Source of the DNA: an uncultured Lutibacter sp. | Lineage (GTDB): Bacteria; Bacteroidota; Bacteroidia; Flavobacteriales; Flavobacteriaceae | Reading direction: 5' to 3' | Assembly (NCBI RefSeq): GCF_937891065.1 | Contig: NZ_CALAEQ010000005.1 | Span: forward strand, 1 to 36,625 | Length of the DNA stretch: 36,625 nucleotides | The notes under the pieces: generated by a model | Seen by the model: the letters and a program-made list of their open reading frames with translations, nothing else | Told to the model about the DNA's origin: nothing | Databases searched by the model: none | Translations under genes and position numbers: made by a program | Part shown: positions 24,024 through 31,846 of the stretch, in pieces | Layout: the number at the start of each line of letters is the position of its first letter | Position numbering within the stretch: position 1 is the stretch's first letter

Positions 24024-27000
24024 TTATTTAGTATATTTTCCGATAAAATTAAAAAGCAACTTTTTGTCAATTGGTTTTGTTAAATAAGCATCAAAACCTA
24101 CTCTTATAGCTTCTTTTTTGTCAGATTCCATTGCAAATGCTGATAACGCAATTATAGGTAATAAAGGTCTTTTCTTTTTAATCTCTTTCATTGCTTCATT
24201 TCCGTCCATAATAGGCATTTTAATATCCATTAATATCAAATCAATTTCAGGATGTTTATCTGATAATTCAGTTGCTTGTTTCCCATTATCTGCTTCAATA
24301 ATTTTAAAATTGGTTTTCGAAAATAATTCTTGAATATACATCATGTTATACTCTTCATCTTCAGCTACTAATATTGTTAATTCTTGATCTTTCACTTGAA
24401 ATATTGGTTTTTGGTCTTCTACTACAGAAGTTATTTGTGATGTTTTCGCTTTTATGAATGGTATTGTAAAATAAATAGTGGTTCCGTTATTATTAGAATC
24501 TATCCAAATTTTACCTTTAAATAATTCAATAAATTTTTTTGAAATGGCCAATCCAAGTCCTGTTCCTTGTAGTTTTTTTCTTAAATCTATATTAGCTTGA
24601 ATAAACCGATCAAAAATTTGATCTTGAATATTTTTTTCAATACCCATACCAGTATCTTTCACGTAGAACTGAAGGTTATCTCCTATAAGTTGATAACCAA
24701 ATTCAACACTACCTTCATCGGTAAACTTAAACGCGTTTGATAGTAAATTTGTTAAAACCTGATTCAACTTAACGTTGTCAATTTCAATAAAACTTTCCAA
24801 ATCGGTTAATCCTTTTACACACCGTATTTTCAGGTTTGTTTCTTGGGCTTTAGGTTTGTAAAAGTTAAGTAAATTATCCAACAATTTATTTAAGTTAATA
24901 CTTTCATAATGTAATTGAACTGCACCAGCTTCAATTTTTGAAATATCTAAAATATCGTTTACAATTGACAATAGTTGTTTGCTGCTATTAATTACAATTT
25001 TAGCATATTTTTGTCTTTCAACATCTGATAAATTAGGCTCTAAAAATAATTCTGAAAACCCAATAATTCCATTCATGGGTGTTCTAATTTCATGACTCAT
25101 ATTTGCCAAGAAAGACGATTTTAATTTATCGGACTCTTGCGCTTTTATTAAAGCAATTTTTAATTCATCTTCAACTTTTTTTCGTTGTATAGTTGTATTA
25201 ATTTGATCAGCTACAAATTCTAATAATTGCACATCGTTTTCAGTATAGGCATTTTCATTTGTATAACTTTGCACAACTATTGCGCCAATAGAATTATTAT
25301 TAATTAGCAAAGGAACTCCTAGCCAACATTCTGCAGCTGAACCTATTAATCCTACTTTTTTTTGTTTTATTAACTGATTATGTTCATTCTTCGTTAAAAA
25401 TAATGGGATTTGTGTTTTTATTACATAACCTGTTAAAGAGTTTGTTGCAGGAAAGTCTTCAACTTCTTCTTTTTCATCAACAAAGACAGGTGTTGAAATC
25501 ATGTCTGTTTCTTCGTTATAAAGTGCTATAAAAAAATTATTTGTGTTCATTATTTTATGCAATTCATTTTTAATAAACATTCCAAACTCATGAAAATCAA
25601 TTGTAGTTAATGCGGCTTTCGAAATGTTATATAATACATTTTCAAGCTCTTCATTTTTTACTGTATCTGTTATATCTTTAACAACAGCATGTATTGTTTG
25701 TTTATTATCAACATCTTCAATTCTTGTTAGAGAAACTTCAGCTGGAAAAATATGTCCATTTTTTTGTTGATGACTCCATCTAAATCTATTGCTTCCATTT
25801 TCTAAAGCAATTTTAATCATTCTTTCAGATTTTATAAAAGAGCTTTCGCCTCCTTTTTGTATTTCAGGTGATACTTTAGATGGATGTATTTTAAAAAATG
25901 ATTCTTTACTTTCGTATCCAAACATATTTAAAGTAGCCTCATTACAATCAATAAACACGTTATCTTTTAATATGAAAACCGCGTCAATTGTTTTTTCGAA
26001 AATTGCTTTATATTTTTTTTCTGATTTTTCAATTAATTTCTTGACATTAACTCGTTCAGTAATATCATCTACTAGGCAAGCAGCTCCAATTATATTATTT
26101 TTTGCATCTTTTAATGTAACACTATACCATTTACAAGTTATTATTTTTCCACTTTTTGTTATATTCTCATTGGTGTTTTTAAAACTTAAATTCTGAACGA
26201 ATAACGTATCTCTAAGCTCTTTCATCTTAGAAATTAAAGGAGGTGGTGTTAATAAATCTTTACATATTTTTCCTTTAACTTCTTCTGCAGTATATCCAAA
26301 AATTCGTTCGGCAGCATCATTCCATTCTAAAATTTTATAATCTAAATCCCACATAATTGAAGCCAACGGTGTGTTGTTAAATTGATCTTTTAATCGTTGT
26401 GTTCTTTCAAATAGTAAATCTTCAGTGTTTTTTTGTTCTGTAATATCTTCTATTATTCCCTGAATATGAGTTATTTCATTATTTTTATTTCTAATTGCAT
26501 CAATGCTAGATCGTATCCATTTAACTTCACCTTTTGCAGTAATTATTTTAAAAGGTTTTGGTTTTATTGTTTGAACATCGTTACTTTTAATTAACTTTAT
26601 AAGTTCATTTCTAATAAATAGTAAATCTTCAGGGTGTACTATTTCTGCTATTTTTAATTTATTTGACAAGAATTCTAAGTTAGAGTAACCAAATAAATTG
26701 AACACGTTTTCAGAAACAAATTCAACAGGGAAATCCCATATGTTTTTAATTAGAATTGCAACTGACGAGCTTTTGTTTATAATATTATAAGCTTCTTGAA
26801 TTTTATCTTCGGACTTTTTTTTATGTGTTATTTCATGAAAAAAAATTAACATTCCTTCATTAGAAGGTATAATTCTATTTTCAAACCAACGATTCCAAGG
26901 TTTAAAATAATTTTCAAACCGTATTGGTTGTTTTGTATTTAATGCTTTTTGGTAGGAGTCGTAAAATGTATCGCCTTCTTTCTCAGGAAATTCATTCCAC

Positions 27001-27641
27001 ATATTTTTTCCTATAAGCTTTTGCGGGTTTTTAATATTTAATAAAACTGCAGCTTCTTGATTTATGTATAAATAATTAGAGTTATGATCTAAAATTACTA
27101 AACCATCTTTTATGCTTGAAAGTGTATTTGAAAAAATATTTTTAGTAGTATCAAGTTTTCTGTTAGAATTAATTCTATCAGTAACATTTTCAGCTGATAC
27201 AATTACATTTTCTAAGGTATTATTTTCAGATTCAACACTAAATTTAAGTAAAACATCAAATTCTTCACCTTCTAAATTTTTATTAACAGTTATTATTGAA
27301 GATTCTTTTTTACCTGTTAAAATATCTGTAACTAGTTGTGAAAACCCTTCAAATGATTTTTCTGTAAACACATTAGTTACATTCTTTAATAAATGTGATT
27401 TATCTTTAGCTTTATATAACTTAACGGCAGTTGCATTAACTTCTTTTATTTTTACTAAAGAGCTTAATTTTTGAATAACTTCATGATTGCCAGCAATAAA
27501 AGATTTAATATCTAAATTATTTTTTAAAATTTCCTTTTCAACGTAACTTTTAACTTCAGAAAAATCTTCTATCCAAAGGGCGATAGGTGCGTTTTCAAAA
27601 AAGTAAAAATATTTATCATTTAATTCTTGTTTTGTTGGCAT
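24024..27641 (-). CDS. Large hybrid histidine kinase (5 PAS, GAF, HisKA, HATPase, REC)
   Basis: A 1205-residue cytoplasmic hybrid kinase with no transmembrane helix. Five PAS-like domains (about 12-155, 168-272, 282-402, 415-532, 540-660) are followed by a GAF domain (about 668-825). HisKA has phosphoacceptor H850 (FLANMSHEIRTPMNGIIGF). HATPase_c spans about 950-1065 (NAFKFT, KDTGMGI, DRFIQA, GTGLGLAISK). A C-terminal receiver (about 1088-1203) carries D1139 (LILMDIKMPIMDG) and TKPID. It has no output DNA-binding domain, so signal must leave by phosphotransfer or protein contact. It follows the smaller kinase by 116 bp and precedes the sigma factor by 60 bp on the same strand. The ligands sensed are unknown; soluble PAS/GAF suggests internal cues such as redox state or small molecules. 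Confidence 0.92.
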   Translation of the reverse strand: MPTKQELNDKYFYFFENAPIALWIEDFSEVKSYVEKEILKNNLDIKSFIAGNHEVIQKLSSLVKIKEVNATAVKLYKAKDKSHLLKNVTNVFTEKSFEGFSQLVTDILTGKKESSIITVNKNLEGEEFDVLLKFSVESENNTLENVIVSAENVTDRINSNRKLDTTKNIFSNTLSSIKDGLVILDHNSNYLYINQEAAVLLNIKNPQKLIGKNMWNEFPEKEGDTFYDSYQKALNTKQPIRFENYFKPWNRWFENRIIPSNEGMLIFFHEITHKKKSEDKIQEAYNIINKSSSVAILIKNIWDFPVEFVSENVFNLFGYSNLEFLSNKLKIAEIVHPEDLLFIRNELIKLIKSNDVQTIKPKPFKIITAKGEVKWIRSSIDAIRNKNNEITHIQGIIEDITEQKNTEDLLFERTQRLKDQFNNTPLASIMWDLDYKILEWNDAAERIFGYTAEEVKGKICKDLLTPPPLISKMKELRDTLFVQNLSFKNTNENITKSGKIITCKWYSVTLKDAKNNIIGAACLVDDITERVNVKKLIEKSEKKYKAIFEKTIDAVFILKDNVFIDCNEATLNMFGYESKESFFKIHPSKVSPEIQKGGESSFIKSERMIKIALENGSNRFRWSHQQKNGHIFPAEVSLTRIEDVDNKQTIHAVVKDITDTVKNEELENVLYNISKAALTTIDFHEFGMFIKNELHKIMNTNNFFIALYNEETDMISTPVFVDEKEEVEDFPATNSLTGYVIKTQIPLFLTKNEHNQLIKQKKVGLIGSAAECWLGVPLLINNNSIGAIVVQSYTNENAYTENDVQLLEFVADQINTTIQRKKVEDELKIALIKAQESDKLKSSFLANMSHEIRTPMNGIIGFSELFLEPNLSDVERQKYAKIVINSSKQLLSIVNDILDISKIEAGAVQLHYESINLNKLLDNLLNFYKPKAQETNLKIRCVKGLTDLESFIEIDNVKLNQVLTNLLSNAFKFTDEGSVEFGYQLIGDNLQFYVKDTGMGIEKNIQDQIFDRFIQANIDLRKKLQGTGLGLAISKKFIELFKGKIWIDSNNNGTTIYFTIPFIKAKTSQITSVVEDQKPIFQVKDQELTILVAEDEEYNMMYIQELFSKTNFKIIEADNGKQATELSDKHPEIDLILMDIKMPIMDGNEAMKEIKKKRPLLPIIALSAFAMESDKKEAIRVGFDAYLTKPIDKKLLFNFIGKYTK

Positions 27642-27757
27642 AGGGGTTTTAGGATAATTTTATGGATTTTCAGTAACCTTAAATTTGTCAAAAGTTTTTA
27701 TTTCATTATTTAAATATAGATAGTTAAATATAAGAACTTTATAATAAAAACAAAACA

Positions 27758-28600
27758 TTATTTTTTAGGGAGAATTATTTTAATTTGTGTTCCTTTATTT
27801 ATAAGGCTTGTTACAGAAATCGTACCTTTATGGTCTTGAATAATTTTGTTTGTAATAGCCAAACCTAGCCCAATACATTTTTGTTTATCTTCTGAGTAAG
27901 TGTTTACAACAAAAAATTCATTAAAAATAGCGGGTAAATTATCTTCTGAAATTCCAATTCCTTCATCAATAATTATAGTTTCTACGGTGTTTAAATTCTC
28001 TTTTATAGTTATTTTAATTGTAGTATTATTATTTGAGTAACGAAATGCATTATTTATAATATTCCTTAAAGATACTGCAAATTCAGTGACATCTATAGTT
28101 AAACTAATTGGGTTTTTAGAAAATTCACGTTCAATTTTAATGTTTTTCTCAACTGAGATAGCATTAAATTCATTTAAAATATCGTTTACTAATTCAGTGT
28201 AGTTTAAACTTTGAAAGGAGTACGTTAAATTAGGTGATTGTAGCTGTGAATATTTAGCAACTATTGTTAATAGTTCTAATGAAAAACTAGCTGAATTTTT
28301 AATTATTTGTAAATGTTTTTCTAATTTTTCAGGAGTATACTCTTCAAGATCTTCTAGAATCATATCTGTAAAAGAAAAAATAACTCCAACGGGGTTTCTT
28401 AAATTATGAATTAATTTACCAATAGATTTAGTATTGCTTTCTCTAACTGAGTTTAATTCGCTGGTTTTGCCCTTTAACCTTAAACTTAGATCTACTATTT
28501 TTTCTTCTAATTCATTAATGTAAACTTCAGAATTTTTTTTACTTTCACCCAAAATAGACTTATTTTGAAGTAAATATAATCTTATTATAATATTTTGCAA
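27758..28600 (-). CDS. Soluble sensor histidine kinase with coiled-coil leader
   Basis: A 280-residue kinase. The N-terminus (about 20-58) is a charged coiled coil (INELEEKIVDLSLRLKGKTSELN). HisKA has H65 in KLIHNLRNPVGVIFSF, a divergent H-box with N-L-R-N-P instead of S-H-E-L-R-T-P. HATPase_c shows NNAFRYS, DEGIGISEDNLP, FNEFF and CIGLGLAITNKI. There is no receiver and no sensor domain. No ATG occurs before residue about 80, so the start is TTG at 28600. The frame stays open on the minus strand to a stop at 28703-28705 but with no ATG/GTG/TTG, so a longer form would need a rare start. It is divergent from panB and upstream of the hybrid kinase. Confidence 0.8.
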   Translation of the reverse strand: MQNIIIRLYLLQNKSILGESKKNSEVYINELEEKIVDLSLRLKGKTSELNSVRESNTKSIGKLIHNLRNPVGVIFSFTDMILEDLEEYTPEKLEKHLQIIKNSASFSLELLTIVAKYSQLQSPNLTYSFQSLNYTELVNDILNEFNAISVEKNIKIEREFSKNPISLTIDVTEFAVSLRNIINNAFRYSNNNTTIKITIKENLNTVETIIIDEGIGISEDNLPAIFNEFFVVNTYSEDKQKCIGLGLAITNKIIQDHKGTISVTSLINKGTQIKIILPKK

Positions 28601-28716
28601 AATTAAATTTAACAGCTTAACTATAAATCTAATTTTGAAAATTTTAAAAAGAAATCTTTTTAAAACAAAACTTTTTTTTTTACTACTTTTACCTTTTAAG
28701 ATTTAAACAATATAGA

Positions 28717-29535
28717 ATGTCAACAGCAAAAAAAAGTTACAAAAAAATTACCACAAAATCATTAACGGAAATGAAAAACAATGGTGAGAAAATAGCCATG
28801 TTAACCGCTTATGATTATACCATGGCAAAAATTGTTGATAATGCAGGCGTTGATATTATTTTAGTTGGTGATTCAGCCTCTAACGTTATGGCTGGTCATG
28901 AAACAACTTTACCTATTACATTAGATCAAATGATTTATCATGCAAGTTCAGTTGTTAGAGCTACAAACCGTTCTCTTGTTGTTGTAGATTTGCCTTTTGG
29001 TAGTTATCAAGGAAACTCTAAAAGCGCCTTAGATTCTGCAATTCGAATTATGAAAGAATCTGGAGGGCATTCTGTTAAATTGGAAGGAGGAAGTGAGATT
29101 GCTGAATCTATTTCAAGAATTTTAACTGCCGGAATTCCTGTAATGGGACATTTAGGATTAACACCACAATCTATCTATAAATTTGGAACTTTTTCGGTAA
29201 GAGCAAAAGAAGAGGAAGAAGCTGAAAAATTAAAAAAGGACGCTAAATTGTTAGAAGAGTTGGGATGTTTTGCTTTGGTACTTGAAAAAATTCCCGCAAA
29301 ACTAGCCAAAGAAGTTGCTGAAAGTTTATCTATTCCTGTAATTGGAATTGGGGCAGGAAATGGAGTAGATGGCCAAGTATTGGTGACACATGATATGTTA
29401 GGAATGACACATGAATTTCACCCACGTTTTTTACGCCGCTATTTAGATTTATATACAGAAATGAATGATGCTTTTGAAAGCTATATTAAAGATGTTAAAA
29501 ACAGGGATTTTCCGAATGAAGACGAGCAATATTAA
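28717..29535 (+). CDS. panB: 3-Methyl-2-oxobutanoate hydroxymethyltransferase
   Basis: A 272-residue enzyme that transfers a hydroxymethyl group from methylene-THF to 2-oxoisovalerate to make ketopantoate, the first step to pantothenate and CoA. Seen: [17 protein letters not shown], the metal-site motif [41 protein letters not shown], the catalytic ALVLEKIP glutamate and [18 protein letters not shown]. Length is standard. The other pantothenate genes are not adjacent. It is divergent from the small histidine kinase gene, with 116 bp between. Confidence 0.96.
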   Translation: MSTAKKSYKKITTKSLTEMKNNGEKIAMLTAYDYTMAKIVDNAGVDIILVGDSASNVMAGHETTLPITLDQMIYHASSVVRATNRSLVVVDLPFGSYQGNSKSALDSAIRIMKESGGHSVKLEGGSEIAESISRILTAGIPVMGHLGLTPQSIYKFGTFSVRAKEEEEAEKLKKDAKLLEELGCFALVLEKIPAKLAKEVAESLSIPVIGIGAGNGVDGQVLVTHDMLGMTHEFHPRFLRRYLDLYTEMNDAFESYIKDVKNRDFPNEDEQY

Positions 29536-29717
29536 AAGCCTCTTAACTCCAACGTGTGATTTAATACTGAAAAGTAATAAAGAATATAAATTCTAAAAAA
29601 CGAACCTAATTTATAGTTAAAAAGTCAAAGGGTTTATATTTTCTTAGATAGGAGTTTGGAATTTGTTTTTCTTTGAAAACTTAGAACTATAAAATCCAAT
29701 ATTCAAAAAATCAACCA

Positions 29718-31067
29718 ATGAAAGTTTTACTTATCGATAGCAATCATCAAATACTTCAAACTGGTTTAGAAAAACTAGGCTGTATTTGTGAAATAGATTA
29801 CACATCAACCAAACTTGAAATTGAAGAAAAAATAAATAAATACGAAGGTGTAATTATTAGAAGTAGGTTTAACATTGATCAGCAGTTTTTAGACAAAGCA
29901 AGCAACTTAAAATTTATTGCACGTGTTGGTGCAGGGCTTGAAAGTATTGATGAAGAATACGCCGAAAAAAAAGGAGTTTGTTTAATTTCAGCTCCTGAAG
30001 GAAACAGAAATGCAGTTGGTGAACATGCTTTGGGAATGATTTTAAGCCTTTTTAATAATTTAAAAAAAGCTGATTCTGAAATTAGAAATGGGAAATGGTT
30101 ACGCGAGGCCAATAGAGGTATTGAATTAGAAGGTAAAACAGTTGGTATTATAGGTTATGGAAATATGGGCAAAGCCTTTGCTAAAAAATTAAAAGGTTTT
30201 GATGTTGAAGTTATTTGTTATGATATTAAAGAAGGTGTGGGCGATGAAAATTGTAAACAAGTTTCCTTAGAAGAATTGCAAGAAAAAGCCACTATTTTAA
30301 GTTTACACACTCCTTTTAACAAGCTATCCCACAATATGATAAATGATACATTTATCAATAATTTTAAGCATCCTTTTTATTTAATTAATACAGCAAGAGG
30401 TTCAGCTGTTGTTACAGATGATTTAGTTGAAGCACTTATTAGTAAAAAAGTTTTAGGAGCTTGTTTAGATGTATTAGAATATGAAAAATTATCATTTGAA
30501 AATTTATTCGAAAATGATACGCTTCCAGAAGCTTTTAATTATTTAATTCATGCAGAAAACGTACTACTTTCACCTCATATTGCAGGTTGGACTGTTGAGT
30601 CTAACATTAAATTAGCGCAAACAATTGTTGATAAAGTTGAAATTGAATTTTTTTCTAAAAAGACTTCTGAAATTAAGCCGAAAATTAAAAGAGTTACCGG
30701 TATTGGTGGACTTTTCTTTAAAACTGAAAATCCGACTATATTAAAAGAATGGTATAAAAACCATTTAGGTTTTAATGTTGATGATTGGGGTTGCACTTTT
30801 TTGGGGAAAGATAAAGAAGGGAAACCCGCAAGTACACAATGGAGTCCGTTTAAAAATGACACCACTTATTTTTCTCCTTCAACAAAAGAGTATATGTTTA
30901 ATTATAGAGTTGATAATTTAATAGAACTTTTAGTTAAACTTAAAGAAGAAGGAGTCACTATTGTTGGTGAAGTAGAAGAGTATGAATATGGAAAATTTGG
31001 ATGGATTTTAGATCCTGATGGAAATAAAATTGAACTTTGGGAACCAATTGATGCTCCTTTTTTATAA
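29718..31067 (+). CDS. Fusion of D-2-hydroxyacid dehydrogenase and VOC (glyoxalase-like) domain
   Basis: A 449-residue two-part protein. Residues 1-315 are a complete NAD-dependent D-2-hydroxyacid dehydrogenase of phosphoglycerate-dehydrogenase type: Rossmann GYGNMG (146-151), catalytic R227 (NTARGSAV), LDVLEYE (250-256) and H287 (SPHIAGWT). Residues about 320-449 are a complete VOC domain of the type normally free-standing: RVTGIGGLFFKTENP, EWYKNHLGF, STQWSPF, FNYRVDN and the closing DPDGNKIELWE. The junction (KKTSEIKPKIKRVTG, around 30660-30700) has no internal stop or ATG, so the frame is fused as sequenced. The first half may be a serine-pathway or related dehydrogenase; the VOC half may bind or modify a linked metabolite. 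It is an unusual combination as far as I know. Confidence 0.88.
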   Translation: MKVLLIDSNHQILQTGLEKLGCICEIDYTSTKLEIEEKINKYEGVIIRSRFNIDQQFLDKASNLKFIARVGAGLESIDEEYAEKKGVCLISAPEGNRNAVGEHALGMILSLFNNLKKADSEIRNGKWLREANRGIELEGKTVGIIGYGNMGKAFAKKLKGFDVEVICYDIKEGVGDENCKQVSLEELQEKATILSLHTPFNKLSHNMINDTFINNFKHPFYLINTARGSAVVTDDLVEALISKKVLGACLDVLEYEKLSFENLFENDTLPEAFNYLIHAENVLLSPHIAGWTVESNIKLAQTIVDKVEIEFFSKKTSEIKPKIKRVTGIGGLFFKTENPTILKEWYKNHLGFNVDDWGCTFLGKDKEGKPASTQWSPFKNDTTYFSPSTKEYMFNYRVDNLIELLVKLKEEGVTIVGEVEEYEYGKFGWILDPDGNKIELWEPIDAPFL

Positions 31068-31107
31068 AAAAAATTGTAATTTTATAACACAAATTAAAAT
31101 AAAAATA

Positions 31108-31383
31108 ATGGAAATAATAGATGAAAACGGAAAAGTAATTCAAAAAAGTAACGAAGAAAGTAAAAGAATAGTAGCTGGTGTTTTAGCAATTGTACTTGGT
31201 GGGTTTGCTGTGCATAAATTTATTCTTGGATATACTAAAACGGGTATTATTCAACTAATTTTAACTTTTGCAACTTGTGGTATAGTAGGGATTATTTCTT
31301 TAATTGAAGGAATTATTTATCTAACAAAATCGGATGAAGAGTTTATTAATACTTATCAGACCAACAAAAAAGAGTGGTTTTAA
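31108..31383 (+). CDS. TM2 domain-containing membrane protein
   Basis: A 91-residue small membrane protein with a TM2 domain: two transmembrane helices (about 22-42 and 47-68) joined by a short turn, with the usual G-G-x-HKFILG pattern (GGFAVHKFILGYTKTGI) and a following ELI/SLIEGIIYL. Function of bacterial TM2 proteins is unknown. A frame extending back to 31018 overlaps the dehydrogenase-VOC gene and adds 30 unrelated residues; the ATG at 31108 (MEIIDENGKVI) gives the family N-terminus. It ends in a shared terminator with the convergent protease gene. Confidence 0.85.
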   Translation: MEIIDENGKVIQKSNEESKRIVAGVLAIVLGGFAVHKFILGYTKTGIIQLILTFATCGIVGIISLIEGIIYLTKSDEEFINTYQTNKKEWF

Positions 31384-31386
31384 AAC

Positions 31387-31418
31387 AAAAAGGCTAGTGT
31401 TTATATACGAGCCTTTTT
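31387..31418. terminator. Bidirectional terminator between TM2 and the aspartic protease gene
   Basis: AAAAAGGCT (31387-31395) pairs with AGCCTTTTT (31410-31418) in a 9-bp stem with a 14-nt loop, T-rich on the outgoing side for both strands. The TM2 stop is 4 bp to the left, and the right arm lies inside the last codons of the minus-strand protease gene (stop at 31394-31396). Confidence 0.7.
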
Positions 31419-31846
31419 AAAAACAAAAGCTGGTTTTTATAATCTATAATTGCTTTGCCTTTTTCAAGAATATCAGCGCCTATAATTCCGTCTACAGCAT
31501 TAGCTTTATGTTCGGTTAAAGCTGTGTTTACATGTGTTAAATCTAACAATACGATTTGACAGTTATAATAATTCCACTTTTTTAATTCTAATTTATTTTT
31601 TGAAGAAATTTTAGTTTCAATATCAATCGCTCCAGCACCAGCAGCTTTTGTTTCAGAATCTTTAACATCTAACTTAAATTTTTCAGATAAATTAATGTCA
31701 ATACAAGAATTTGAAGCACCTGTATCTAAAATAAATCTACCTTTAATACCGTTTATGGTTGCTTTTAACTCAAAATGATTGGTGTTAATCTTTTTTAGGT
31801 TTATTTTAGTATAGCCTTTTCTTAAAAGAATTTTATTTAATCTCAT
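31394..31846 (-). CDS. Retropepsin-like aspartic protease
   Basis: A 150-residue clan AA aspartic protease. The catalytic motif is FILDTGASNSCID with D41 (hD-T-G-A). The later ILG-like GIIGADIL (about 118-125) fits the flap-to-end motif of retropepsins. One protomer would need to dimerise to make the active site. There is no signal peptide or membrane helix, so it is probably cytoplasmic. Its ATG overlaps the TGA of the acyltransferase gene (ATGA, 31843-31846), so translation is coupled to that gene. Substrate unknown. Confidence 0.85.
   Translation of the reverse strand: MRLNKILLRKGYTKINLKKINTNHFELKATINGIKGRFILDTGASNSCIDINLSEKFKLDVKDSETKAAGAGAIDIETKISSKNKLELKKWNYYNCQIVLLDLTHVNTALTEHKANAVDGIIGADILEKGKAIIDYKNQLLFLKRLVYKH

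Noticed and set aside
30575-30865. Minus-strand ORF of 96 codons inside the dehydrogenase-VOC gene
   Set aside because: It is a shadow of the plus-strand fusion gene, with no recognisable family motif.
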